Shown here: positions 43,586-56,067 of the stretch, one piece after another
Position numbering within the stretch: position 1 is the stretch's first letter
Layout of the letters: each line of letters begins with the position of its first letter
Notes under the pieces: model-generated
Told to the model about the DNA's origin: nothing
Seen by the model: only the letters and a program-made list of their open reading frames with translations
Database searches by the model: none
DNA from: Capsicum annuum
Lineage: Eukaryota; Streptophyta; Magnoliopsida; Solanales; Solanaceae
Assembly (NCBI RefSeq): GCF_002878395.1
Contig: NC_061121.1
Span: 15,838,753 to 15,902,752, forward strand
Direction of reading: 5' to 3'
DNA: 64,000 nucleotides
Position numbers and translations under genes: made by a program

Positions 43586-46500
43586 TGTAATACCCCACAT
43601 TTTGGACTAGGATACAAATCTGTCATTCCTATGCGTGGATGTTTCAAAAGCCTCAAATCCTATGTAAATTTATTTTTTTAATCAATTATGTAGTGTGTAA
43701 ATCTATTTAAGCACGAATTTAGATCATATAGGTCCCCTAACTCAAGTACAGGTTGAAAGCTTTCCTATCGTTCAAGTTTTAGTCAGCGTCAAAACTTGGG
43801 TCAACTTCAATCAACCATAACTCGTTGTATATGACGAGCTGGGTGGTTTAATATATAGCAAATAAAATCTCTTTGAATTAGCTTTCCAATGATACCAATT
43901 TCTCCTAAATTTGATATCGGAGCAAAAAGTTATTCCTATTTTACTCTAGCATGTCGCGCTGGTAACTGTGTGACGACAATTTTGACGGCCTGTCACATTT
44001 GTGAAGCCTTGTCAAAAATGTCATCAGCCTTAGCCAGAATCTAGATTCTGTGTGAATACATTTTTGACGGCCTGTCACATTTTTTATTCCTTGTCACAAA
44101 TGTTGCCAGACTTAGGCAGAAGCCATGAATTCCAGCTTATGTGTGACGACATTTTTGACGGCCTGTCATATTTTTGATGCCTTGTCATAAATGTAGTCAG
44201 GCTTAGGCAAAAACCATCAATTCCCGCTCTTGTGTGATGACATTTTTGATGGCTAGTCATATTTTTGATGCCTTGTCACAAATGTCGTCAGTTTAGCAAC
44301 TGGGAATTTATATTAGTAAGGGTGTTTTGATCTTTTTCCTTCACTTCCCATGACTTATAACCTTCAAGGAGCGTATTATCTTCCATTCTTTTTCGTTAAA
44401 CATCTCAAAAAGCTCTCTCATACATTCTCAACCACAAGATTAGGGTTTCCTCTCAATATCAAAACTCTCAAGAACAAGCCCTAGGCTTTTCATAGAAGAG
44501 TCTATTTCAAGGAAATTTCGCCGTCAATCTTCACGAATTCTTAATCTAAGGTATGCGTAGTGTTCATCCATGGGTCCCTTTCATCCATGGAGCTCAAGAA
44601 TCATGTTTTAAATTATAAATTATGATTTCCTTGTTGTTTTATTACTATATTCATGTTAATGATTGTTGTTTGGATTCAAGGTTGTGTCTTGATGTGTTTT
44701 TTATGAATCATGTGAATAGGTTAGTTGGAAACCCATGAATTGGGGTGGTTCAAGATTTCTAAATTTGTTAAGTACACCTATTCTCAATATTATGCATGCA
44801 AGGTGTTTGATAAAATGCTTTGGATGCTAGAAATTTATGTTTACATGGTTCCATGATATCTAAATGACAAGTCCATGTTAGCTATGTACTTCAATATAAA
44901 TTCCATGCTATTGATGTGTTGCTATTGTTGTGGTATGAAGAATGTATGATATTAGAGATATACTGTATGTACATGAAATATATCCACGCACTCCCTACCA
45001 TGCTTAAGATGTTGAAGAACTACATGAAGCATAATATCCCCTACTTATGACAATGTGAATTGTGGACTCCAATCTTATTATTAAGTCAGTCATGTTGTGT
45101 CTATTTCCTTCCATCGAGTCCTCGGGGTATTCGTACCCAAAAATATAGTTGTGTGCCTAGAGCCATGTCATGTTATCATCATATTCTCAGTCAAGCCATG
45201 ATCTGTAGAATTCAGTCAGTCATATGACTCAAGAAAATCCAGTAACCTATGTAATCTCAGTTGTTCAGAAATCTCAGTGATCTCAGTACTCAGTAATATC
45301 TGTAACCTCAATATTCAAAGTCAATCTCAGTAACTTCAGTACTCTCAACCAGTCCTCAAAACTCAATATATTTCATCAGTCATCGAAATTCTGTAAACTT
45401 AGTTTAGCTCCGCTAAACAATACCACTAGTATCAATCTAGTTAATCAGTATCAGTTCATCTAATCAGTTCAGTTCAATTATTCAGTTCATCCTAATTATT
45501 TAGTTTAGTGTCTTTCAGATGGGAGTAGGATTCAGCACCGAGTGATCCTAGGGATGGGGACTTACCCGCTAGATTAGGACTGAGATCCTTAAAAGAAATC
45601 CCTAAGTTCCAGAACTACATAGCCAGCGTAGGTACGAGATGTCACCCGTTAGATAGGACTGACATACTCAGGGGTCACCCATTAGCACATTTCTATATAT
45701 AGGACTGATCCCAGGAGTCACTTACTAGATTAGGAATGACTCCACAACAGATGTCTTTACTAGTGGCACGGTACTGACACCCTTCCAGTCAGGGTAGAGA
45801 TTGGACCCCAGTCAGCTTAGCTTGAGGCATATCGGTTCAGTTATAAATTCAGTACTGTCAGATACAGTCAACGCAATTCAGTGGTACAGATTCAGTACTA
45901 TTAGAGATAATCAATCCTTATAATTATAAATAAACTTCAAGATCACCCATTAGATAAGACTGATCTCAAATTTAGGTACTCCGTATAAAATAGAACTCAG
46001 ATAGTTCCATCAGAACTTAGACTGTCAGATACAATCGCTCAGTATCAGTTACATCAGTTAGGCCGGTCATTATACTTATATCAGTAATATCAGTTTTTTG
46101 AACTCATGTATCAGTCATATCAATTATCAGAATATATTTTATTAGTATTCAGCTTCAGGACTATTAGACACAGTCAACCAAACCAGTTCTTCATAATTGG
46201 AACTATCAGAAATAGTCATTCATCTATTCAGTATCTCAATATCAGTACACTCATGTTGTCAGTATTCAAACTCAATAGTCAGTATATCCACGAGTTAAGT
46301 TACAGTTATGTATGCATGTATGTATTCTCACATTCATATTAGTTGACATTGTTCATTCATATAACCCTTTGCATTTAGCCTACCTCACTCGTATACTCAC
46401 TACATTCAGATGTACTGCCACATTTGTGCTATGGTGCTTTCTTTAATGTTACAGCATACGTTCAGAGACACGAGCTCCAAATCAGCAGAAACATTCAGCC

Positions 46501-46893
46501 ACGGAGTTACAGTGAGTCCTCATCCGTTCGAGGGTGATATTATTTTATTTTATTTATTATTTCAGCTTAATTTTTCTAGACAGAGTTAGTTGGAGACATA
46601 TTCCTTCAACTCCTAATTCAGACAGTACTTAGAGGCTTTCAGATTCAGTATTCAGATTTAGTTCAGATTTGATTCAGTTTTTAGTTGTTTGGGGTATCTT
46701 TCACCTATATGGATATTGTGTCTTGATATATTTTTATTCATTTGAACCTTATGGCCTACAAGTTTATGTTTTCTACACTATTACGTTATATATTGCAGTG
46801 TATAGGTACATATATCAGTCAGTGGTTAGCTTGTGGTCCCTCGGGGTCTTAAGCACCGTGTAGCATTCCGGTTTAGATAATTGGGGCATTATA
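43586..46893 (+). repeat. Element C 3' LTR (3.3 kb)
   Basis: TGTAATACCCCACATTTTGG to GGGGCATTATA. Carries the conserved box at 43870-43937 (CTTTCCAATGATACCAATTT), the GACGGCCTGTCACATTT array at 43970-44300 and a long TCAGT-rich, CAGTA-rich AT segment (45180-46360). No credible gene. Confidence 0.88.
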
Positions 46894-47168
46894 TCAGTAC
46901 AGAACTCAACTATTTTCCTTAGAATCAGAGTTGTTAGACACAGTCACTCAGTTAATAGTATATCAGTTATCAGTTATATCCGTTATCAGAAATTCATGAC
47001 ATTAGTATTTACATTCAGTATTCAGTGTTATCACAATCTCAGTTACACTTCATGTATTCATGTATATATTCTCACATAGTTATCTTTTGGTTGTCAGTCA
47101 GTTATAGTTCATGCTTATGAACCCTATACATAAAGTCTGCCCTACTTTGCATACCAGTACATTCTCAC
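46894..47168 (+). repeat. C0: right fragment of the old LTR
   Basis: Begins with the second TCAGT copy and aligns with about 46060-46400 of the C LTR (CAGTATTCAG, TATATTCTCACA). Ends about 47168 where MuDR-like coding begins. With 31026-31732 it forms the LTR into which C inserted. Confidence 0.7.
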
Positions 47169-47536
47169 GTAAATTAGGCTAATAAGTTTCTAAACTTGAG
47201 ATTTAAATTAGGTTAGTATTGGTGAGAAAGGTTGGTCTAATCTACATGGTGGTAGGACCGAACTTGTGTTCAATATGGATAAATATTACTTATTAATTCC
47301 TAAAATTGAAGACTATGAAAAGTTATTTGGTATTACTAAGATGTGAAACACATGTTATGTTATCTTTGGTGGTGAAATGATTCAATTAAAAATGATAGGG
47401 ACATTTATGACATTGCATTATTTTTTAAAGCTGGAGAAACAATATATATATGTGTATGTGTGTGTTTAAAGAGTCAATATTACAGTATGTAGAGAAATTC
47501 GAAGCACAAATAAGCCAAGTTACAAGTGATGGTAAG

Positions 47537-49907
47537 TGTAATGCAACGTACTTTTCCTAGATCAATTTAGCTCCTAAAATGTCAAGGGTTAGCTTAAAAA
47601 ATGAATATCATTTGATCCAAATAGAATTTTCCAGTGTGTAGAAAGTTGAATTAGCTTTCCAACGATACAAATTTCACCTAAATCCAATATTTGGTTGAGA
47701 AGTTATGATATTTTTAGTAAAATAGTATGGCATTTTGACAAGCACCGTGTTGCAGTGAAGGCCAAAATTGAAATTGTCTGATTCCAGTGAAACACAGTGA
47801 TTGGCCTGCATCGCGGTGAAGTTCCAGTTCCCAATCATCAATATCCAATAGCTCATAAAGATTGTGACACATCGTAGTGATGGCCTAAATGTCACTCGTC
47901 CCTTTTTCAGTAGCCCAATGTGATATCCCCTTTTCACATTAATGGGAAAAACCGAGCTCGTGCCATTTTCAGTGAGCCACCGTGATATTAGCACATCACG
48001 GTCGGTGGTTAAATTTGGATTTCCTAGTTTTTTGAGTTAAATTTTAAAAGGGTAGTTTGGTCTATTCCCAATCCCCAAATCGTGTAAAACATAAGATTAA
48101 GCTCACTCTAAGCATTCTATGCTCAATTTTCATCAATTCTCTCTCAAAGAAAAACCGTAGAGCTATAAACTTATTTCCGAAGGAATCCCAATCTCATCAT
48201 TCTTCTTCAAATATAACATAAGATTAACGATTCCCATTTCAAGAACTTCAAGAATTCATCTTCAAAAGCATAAATGGTAAGCCAAAATCAAGTGCTCTCA
48301 TCAATTTTATCAATTAAGGTATGTGTGGTTATGAGAAAGGATAATCTTTCATCCTTATGCCCAAAATTAGTTTTTGAAAATAATTATACATGATTTTACA
48401 TGAGTTTTTAATTAGGGTTCATACCCAATATTTTTATTTGTAAGATTATGAGATTTTGAGAGATTTAGATGTTAAATTGCATGTATATTTTTGTATTTTC
48501 ATATCTATTGCAGTAAATTCCAGATTTTGAGTTGAATTATCAATATTTACATTGTGAAGCATGAACATTATGATGTTTTAACATGAATTTGATGCATGGG
48601 TCATTAGGCCCTAATTTGATATTGCTATTTTATGATTGATTTGGGCTATAAGCACCCTATGACTAGATTATTTTTAGATTCTCGATAAAGATTTGATATT
48701 TTGATCTCAACTCAGACATTGAATCCACTTTATAGTTTTAGATTATAGTTTAACTTAGAAATTATATGGTTGGTTTTCATAATAAATCATTATACTAGAT
48801 TTTAAAGTGGATTTCCAACCGAATGAGCATACAAATTAAAGGAAGTAGTATTTAGCATCGAGTTGGGTATGTTCTCACTCCTTTGAACTATGGGTCAATG
48901 TAGGTTTAGATTAACAGGTTATTCTTATTTCTATATGGATGATAGATACAGATGTCATCACTTAGATTAGGTTATACTCCCTGGCAAGAGTATGACACCT
49001 CTCTCCAACGTAACATTTTCCCATAAGGAAACTAGACGTTGGAAACTATGATACCTCAAATAGTGTATGTCGGTTAAAAGAACCTCCCTATTAGTAAAAC
49101 ATTATAGTATAGAATAATCTTAACAGAATAATTTTTAGAAAACTAAGTGTAAAGGCTTACAATTTTATTCAGACATTGCTTTATATAAGCCTAGCTTTCA
49201 TATTTTAAATATAGAAGTGAGACCTTTCTACATTTAGATAGTATGTTTTACTCATGATTATAGATTTAATCTTTTAGTTACTGAAGCTTATGTGAGTTAT
49301 TTTTATTTAGCATGCATTTTTTTTCAAGTTGATAAAGATGTTGATAAAATGTTTTTACTTAATTCACCCTATATACTCATTATATTATCAAAGTACTGAT
49401 CCATATATATATATATATCTATGTGCTATATTGTCTCATAATGTAGGTTAAGATGCTCAATTCCAGCAACGTGAGTGATTTTGAGCATCTTCATCTACAT
49501 ACCGACAATTGATGAATCCTCATAGTTTGGGGACTTAGTCTTTAAGTTTGGGGACATAGTCTTTAAGTTTTTTAGCTTATTAATATAGATGATTCAAATA
49601 GTTTGAGTCAGCTGGGGTTTGACTTAGTGACTCTCTAGTTATTAGTAGTAGAAGTATGTCAGACTGCTAGATATGATTCAGATTATTTAGTATTAACTGT
49701 TCAGACTATTGAGTCTAGTAATTTCCAGAGATTATTTTTAGATATTTTTAGTTAAATCAAACAGATTTCTATATTTAGTATAATTTTTATATCAATATTC
49801 TCTTGTTATGAGATTCAGACTTAGTAGAAGGTAGACAGAGTTAGCTTAAGGCTACTCATTGTCTTAAACATTGTGTGACATCTCGGGACCCATTTTGGGG
49901 CGTTAAA
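47537..49907 (+). repeat. Element E 5' LTR (2.37 kb)
   Basis: TGTAATGCAACGTAC to GGGGCGTTAAA; aligns with 53643-56067. Conserved box at 47650-47715 and CATCGCGGTGA-type array at 47745-48005. Simple TA/TG repeats occur near 49405. Confidence 0.85.
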
Positions 49908-49911
49908 AACT

Positions 49912-49923
49912 TGGTATTAGAGC
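49912..49923 (+). other. Element E primer binding site
   Basis: TGGTATTAGAGC, one change from TGGTATCAGAGC (initiator Met tRNA), 4 bp after the LTR. Confidence 0.88.
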
Positions 49924-50116
49924 CTAAGGTTTATAACAGTCCTAGGGAGTCCAACAAGTTGCGTTACATAGAATCTTGGTCATGGGTGTGAAGTGCACCA
50001 CATTTGTGAGCAAGAGCATACGGGTTATTCTTAGAAAATCAAATTTTTTTTCATGATCTATCATGCTAATAGTATCTGTATCTTCTTTTAACTCATGATC
50101 TTACATGACAGTTGAA

Positions 50117-51330
50117 TATACCTCCTAGTCTAACTAATGCCCACAGAAATAAAAATCAGTCACCCCAGTCTGTTGACCCTATGAATAAGAATATATCTTA
50201 TGCTAAATTTAGGGATGCCTTTTAAGCGCTGGTCCAAGCTGTGACTGCTAATGTTTAGGGTAACCTCTAAGTCCCACTTTAGTAGAATGGTTATTTCACA
50301 GAAACCAAAATCAGACAATTCACAAGAATGAATTCACTAGACTTTTTTTGGTCGAAAGCAGGTGAGGACTTATAGCTTTATTTAGATAAGGTGAAGAAGA
50401 TCACCTAAATTATACATATTTCAAAAGAAGAGAGTGTTGAGTTAGCATTCTATATATTTAAGGATATAGCATATGATTGGGTGGTCATGTGGAAGGATGG
50501 TAGAGGTAAGAATGCAGCTCCTATGCGTTGGCAAGTATTTTAGAATACATTTCTAGGCAGGTTCTTTTCATGTGAAATTAGAGAAGATAAGATAGAGGAG
50601 TTTTTGAACCTGAGATAGGGTTCGATGATAGTTAAGGAGTACTTCATTAAGTTCAATTAGTTGTTTAAGTATGCCCTTGATACAATGGTTGATCCTAGCG
50701 CAAGTATGAGTAAGTTTGTTACTGGAGTATTTGGTTTGGTAGTCAAGGAGTGTAGGAATTCCATGCTTATTATAGACATTGATCTTTCTTGGTTGATGAT
50801 TCATGCTCAGCAGATTAAGGTAAAAAAGTTGAAAGAAAGAGAAAGGGAAAATAAAAAGGCTAGAACCAGGCAGTTTGAGTATGTCCACACTATATTTAGA
50901 AGGGGAAATGGTTCACAATTTCAAAATCATTCATCTACGCTAGCACCATCTTTACCTAGTGCTCCTTCTCCTAGATCTAGACAGGAGCAGTAGGGTAAGA
51001 CTTCCATGTCCAGGACTCAAAATAGTATGCGTGGAAAGATCAGGTATCCTCCATATATTAAGTTTGGTAAGAATCATTTTGGTTAGTGTTTGTTGGGACA
51101 GAAGGGTTGTTATAGTTGTGGCAAGTTGGGTTATGAAATCAAAGAGTGTCCACATGCTAAGTAGGGAAACAGGGATGCTCGTCCCCAGACTCAAGCTACT
51201 AGAGTACCCACTACTTTAGGTCATGCAGTCCCTCTACAGGGAACATCATACAATACCAGTGGCAGTCAACACCAGAATTGGTTTTATGTTTTACTATCCC
51301 ATCCGGAGAAGGAGGATTTACTAGATTTTG
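50117..51330 (+). pseudogene. Element E gag
   Basis: The start codon appears lost (ATACCTCCTAG where ATGCCTCC is expected). Core: KEESVELAFYIFKDIAYDWV, FLGRFFSCEIREDKIEEFLN and CRNSMLIIDIDLSWLMIHAQ (50661-50993). The zinc knuckle near 51100-51160 is CYSCGKLGYEIKEC, the His replaced by Tyr. Stops are scattered. Confidence 0.82.
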
Positions 51331-51338
51331 TTACTGGT

Positions 51339-51779
51339 ATGCTTCATGTATTTTATCTAGATATTTATGTTTTGCTAGACCCTGGTTCGAATTTCTCTTA
51401 TGTGACCCCGTTAGTTGAAGTAAATTTTGAAATAGGTCCTAAAAAAATTCTTGAGCCCTTCTTGTTTTCTACCTTAGTGGGTGAGTCAGTTGTTGCTAAA
51501 CACATCTATAGAAAGTGTCCTATTACTATCCCTCATAAAATCATATTAATAGACTTAATAGAGTTAAATATAGTTAACTTTGACCACATTCTAGGTATAG
51601 ATTGGCTTCATTCCTATTATGCATCTATAGATTGTTGCACTCGAGTGGCGAAGTTTCAGTTTCTAGATGAGCTAGTCTTTGAGTGGGAAGGTAATTTAGG
51701 GTCTCCCAAAAGTTATTTCATATCCTATCTTAAAGCTATAAAGTTGATATCAAAAGGGTGTATCTATCATCTAGTTTGA
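51339..51779 (+). pseudogene. Element E aspartic protease
   Basis: 146 open residues. FYLDIYVLLDPGSNFSYVTP keeps the DPGS active-site loop; CPITIPHKIILIDLIELNIV and DHILGIDWLHSYYASIDC follow, with LGIDWL in place of LGMDWL. Then the linker SYLKAIKLISKGCIYHLV. The best kept protease of the chromovirus copies, but gag and pol around it are dead. Confidence 0.85.
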
Positions 51780-52620
51780 GACAAAGACACTGAGTCTGAG
51801 ACCCCAACAGTTCAATCAGTCAGAGTAGTAAATGAGTTTCCTAATGTCTTTCCCAAAGATTTTCCAAGGGTACCTCCCAAAAGGGAAAATTTTTTTGGTC
51901 TTAACCGCCTTCTAGATACTCAGGCTATCTCTATTCCTCTATACCATTTCCAACCGAGATTAAATAGTTAAAAGAGTAGCTTAAAGACCTCTAAGATAAA
52001 GGTTTCATAAATCCTAGTGTTTCTCCATGGGGCACTCCCATTCTATTCGTGTGAAAGAAAAATGGTTCGTTGCGAATGTACATCAACTATCATCAGTCGA
52101 ATAAAGCCACAATCAAAAATAAATATCCTTTACCTATGATTGATGACTTATTTAACCAACTCCAAGGTGCAATTTACTTCTATAAGATAGACCTTAAATC
52201 CTACTATCATCTTCTTAGAGTAAGGAAATGTGATATTCTAAATACAACTTTTAGAACATTTTATGATCACTTCAAGTTTCAAGTCATGTCCTTCGATATA
52301 ACAAATTCCCCAGCATCCTTCATGGACTTGATGAACAGAGTGTTCAAACAGTATCTGAACATATTTATCATAGTCTTTATCGATGATATTCTTGTCTATT
52401 CTCGTATTAAGTATGATTATGCATACCATCTTAGAAATGTGTTGCAAACTCTTAGAGATAACTAGTTGTTTACCAAATTTATCAAATGCAAATTTAAGCT
52501 AAGATCAGTAGCTTTCCTTGATCATATTATTTCCAGTGATGTATTAGAATTAATCCCCAAAACATAAAAGCAGTAAGAAACTGACCTTAACCTATTTCTC
52601 CTTCAAACATTAGAAGTTTC
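51780..52620 (+). pseudogene. Element E reverse transcriptase
   Basis: FPNVFPKDFPRVPP lead-in, a broken NPSVSPWGTPI block in two frames, then 52070-52465: [35 protein letters not shown] (palm Asp), [18 protein letters not shown] and [14 protein letters not shown] with the catalytic DD. Frames differ between blocks. Confidence 0.85.
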
Positions 52621-53460
52621 TTGGTTTTACCTAGATATTATAGATATTTTGCTGAGTTTTTCTTATCTATTACATCTCTTATGTCTAGGTTAACTCAAAA
52701 GGAAGTTAAGTTCCAGTGGTCAGATTCCTGTGAGAACAGTTTTCAGGAGTTGAAGACTCAACTCACTTCAGAACCCAGTTTTAGCATTACCTAATGATGC
52801 CTCTAGAATTGGGTTGGGTTGTGTTTTGATGCTTAAAGGTAAGGTTATAGCCTACACCTCTTGACAGCTTAAGCCTCACAAAAGAATTACCTTACCCATG
52901 ATCTTGATTTGGCTACAGTCATGTTTTCCTTGAAAATATAAAGGCACTATATTTATATGGTACATGTTGATGTGTTCACGGATCACAATCTTACAACATG
53001 TGTTTACTCAAAGAGAGTTAAATCTTTGGTAGATAAGGTGGTTGGAATTGTTGAAGCATTATGATATGTATGTGTTGTATCATCCGATCAAGGCCAATAT
53101 AGTGGCAGGTGCCCTTAGTAAATTGTCCATGGGCAGTGTTTCTCATATAGATAATGATAAGATTAAGTTAGTTAAAAAATTTCATCGATTAGGTAGATTG
53201 GGTGTTACATTGGTTGATTCAGCTAAAGGGAATATTTGAATTCAGAGTAGTTTCAAATCTTCTCTAGTTTCTATGGTGGAAGAGAAGTAAGATCAGTATT
53301 ATAGTTTGGTCAAACTTAAGGGGTTAGTTAAAGACCAGAAGGTAGAGGTTTTCTCCCAAGGGGGAGATGGTATGTTAAGGTACTAGAGTATATTGTGCGT
53401 TCCATGTGTTGATGATTTGAGGTAGCAAATTATGGTAGAAGCACATGGTATGCGTTATTT
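52620..53460 (+). pseudogene. Element E RNase H and start of integrase
   Basis: QWSDSCENSFQELKTQLTSE, a broken RNase H, then 53042-53239 with HPIKANIVAGALSKLSMGSV, linker to KVEVFSQGG and DDLR-QIMVEAHGMRYF, where the zinc-finger lead of integrase ends. The catalytic core is missing. Confidence 0.8.
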
Positions 53461-53625
53461 TAGCTATATAGTTGTCTTTATCCAAATTAATGCACTCATA
53501 GATCAGCTCAGCTGCTCGCTATGTTTTAGATTCATTCTTGCAGTTAGCTTCAGTTGTGCATGTCAGCATATAATCTCAGATCCTTAATATCTTCAATTTA
53601 ACTATCCACATTCAAGGATGAATAT

Positions 53626-53642
53626 TCCCAAGGGGGGGATAT
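53626..53642 (+). other. Element E polypurine tract
   Basis: CCCAAGGGGGGGATAT before TATAATACCCC of the 3' LTR; the same place and core as in B, C and D, with two extra G. Confidence 0.8.
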
Positions 53643-56067
53643 TATAATACCCCATACATTTCCTGGCTCAACTTAGCTTCTAGAATGTCAATGGTTAGCT
53701 TTAAAAATGAATAAACTTTGATACATGTAGAATTTTCAAGTTCTAGACCATCCACTATATAGGAAACTGAATTATCTTTCTAATGATACCAACTTCTCCT
53801 AAATTCGATACTCGATTGAGAAGTTATGGAATTTTTAGTAAAATAGTATGGCATTTCAACAAGCACCGCATCACGGTGAAGGCCAAAATGGAAATTGTCT
53901 GATTCCAGTGAAGTACCATGATTTTCTCGTGTCACGGTGAAGTCTAAATTCCAAATTATCAATTTCCAATGGCTCATCGTGATCGTTGCGCATCGCGGTG
54001 AAGACCTAAATGGCACTTTTCATTTTTTTAGTAGCCCAACATAATAGCCCCTCATCGCGTTGATGGGCAAAATCAGGCTCGTCCCTTTTCCAGTGAGCCA
54101 TCACGATAGTGGCACATTGAAGTGGGTAGCCAAATCATGATTTTAAGTTTTTCGAGTTAAATTTTAAAAGGGTAGTTTGGTGTTTTCCAAAGACCCAAAC
54201 AGTGTAAAAAACATAGGATTAAGCTCATTCTAAGCATTCTCTTCTAGCTTTTCATCGATTCTCTCTCAAAGAAAAGCCCTAGAGCTCAAAACTTACTCCC
54301 AAAGGAATCTAAGTTCCACCGTTCTTTTTCCAAGATAACCTAAGATTAAGAATTCCCAACTCAAGAACTTCAAGAATTCATCTCCACAAGCATAAATAGG
54401 AATCCAAAATCAAGTGCTCTCATCAATTTCAACAATTAAGATATGCGGGGTTATGAGCAAGGATAATTCTTTCATCCTTGTGCCAAAAATTGGTTTTTGT
54501 AGATAATTTTATATGAGTTTTGATTTACGGTTCTTACCCAATATTGATTTGCAAGATTATGAGATTTTGAGAGATTTAGATATTGAATTGCATGTCTATT
54601 TTCATATTTTCATGCGTATTGTAGTAAATTCCTGATTTTGAGTTGAATTATAAATATTTACATTATCAACCATGAACATTTTGATGTTTTAACATAAATT
54701 TTCTACATGGGTCATTAATCCATAATAGGATATTGCGATTTTAAGATTGATTATGCTATAAGCACCCCATCACTAGATTATGATAAAGATTTGATCTTTT
54801 CATCTCCACTTAGACATTGAATCCACTTTACCATTTTAGATTATAGTTTAACTTAGGAATTATACAGTTGGTTTTTGTAATGAACCATTATACTAGATTT
54901 TAAATTGGATTTCCAACAGAATGAGCATGCAGATTAAAGGAAGTAGTATTTAGCACCGAGTTGGGTATGTTCTCATTCCCCAGAACTATGACCCAATGTA
55001 GGTTCAAATTATTAGAGATTCCCATTTCTATATTAATGACAGATACAACTATGATCACTTAGATTAGGTTATACTCCCGGGTAAGAGTATGACGCCTCTC
55101 CCCAATGTGAGGTTTTCCCATAAAGGATCTAGACACTGGACATTAAGATAACTCACATAGTGTACGTCTGTTAGAAGAACCTCCCTATTAGTAAAACTTT
55201 GCAGTACAGAATAATCTTAATAGAACAATTTTTAGAAAACTAAGTGTAAAGGCTTATAATTTTATTCAAATATTGCTTTATATAAGCCTTAACTTTATAT
55301 TTTAGCTTTCAGATTTCAGATATAGAAGTGAGACCTTTCTACACATAGATTGTATATTTTAAAGACAAAATACAAATATAGCTTTTAGAACTAAATGTTA
55401 GGACTCACTTGATTTATACAGCGTGTTTTATTACTCATAATTATAGATTTCTGCTTTCAGTTACTTAAGCTTATGTGAGTTATTTACATATAGCATGCAT
55501 TCTTTTGCAAGTTGATAAAGATGTTGATAAAATGTTTTTAATTATGTGTTCATCCCCATATACTCAGTACATTCTCAAAGTACTGATCCACATATACGAC
55601 TATGTGCTATATTGTCTCATCATGTAGGTTCAGGTGCTCAGTTCCAACAGCATGAGTGATTTCGAGCATCTCCATCTACATCCCGATAGTTGGTAAGTAC
55701 TCATAGTTTGGGGACTTAGTCTTTCAGATTTTTTGCTTATTAGTAAGATAATTTAGATAGTTTGAGTCTGCTGGGGTTTTTCCTAATTAATCTCTAGTTA
55801 TTAGTAGTAGAGGCTTGTCAGACTGCTAGATATGATTCAAATTCTTTAGTATTGATTGTTCAGACTATTAAGTCTAGTATTTTCTAGAGATTATATTCAG
55901 ATATTCTCAGTTTGATTAGATAGATTTCTGCATTTAGTATGATTTTTATAGCTATATTTCCTTGTTATGAGATTCAAACTTAGTAGAAGGAAGACAGGAT
56001 TAGCTTAAGGCTACTCATAGTATTGAGAATGGTGTGACATCTCGAGACCCATTTTTGAGACGTTACA
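53643..56067 (+). repeat. Element E 3' LTR (2.43 kb)
   Basis: TATAATACCCCATACATTTC to GAGACGTTACA. Conserved box at 53770-53830, array at 53855-54115. An extra TTTTAAAGACAAAATAC stretch near 55357 is absent from the 5' LTR. Confidence 0.85.

Larger units (their letters stand above)
31733..46893 (+). mobile_element. Element C: LTR element without coding interior, hosting element D
   Basis: Bounded by TGTAATACCCC at 31733 and GGGGCATTATA at 46893, with identical 5-bp flanks TCAGT at 31728-31732 and 46894-46898. It has a deleted 5' LTR, about 200 bp of interior ending in a polypurine tract, and a full 3' LTR. Gag and pol are missing. Element D is inserted in its 5' LTR. The duplication shows C inserted as a unit, and losses came later. 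Confidence 0.85.
47537..56067 (+). mobile_element. Element E: Tekay-type element lacking the integrase core
   Basis: 5' LTR 47537-49907, primer site, gag, protease, RT, RNase H, polypurine tract and 3' LTR 53643-56067. Flanks GTAAG (47532-47536) and ATAAG (56068-56072) are a 5-bp duplication with one change. MuDR coding resumes after it. The interior jumps from the integrase zinc-finger lead (about 53460) to non-coding pre-tract DNA, so the integrase core is deleted. Confidence 0.88.

Noticed and set aside
47440..47470. TA/TG simple repeat as a regulatory signal
   Set aside because: Short microsatellite inside the MuDR remnant; nothing ties it to a function.
47674..47994. 106-residue minus-strand ORF, with a relative at 53780-54016
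   Set aside because: Both are antisense to the array of the two element E LTRs; similarity is due to LTR identity.
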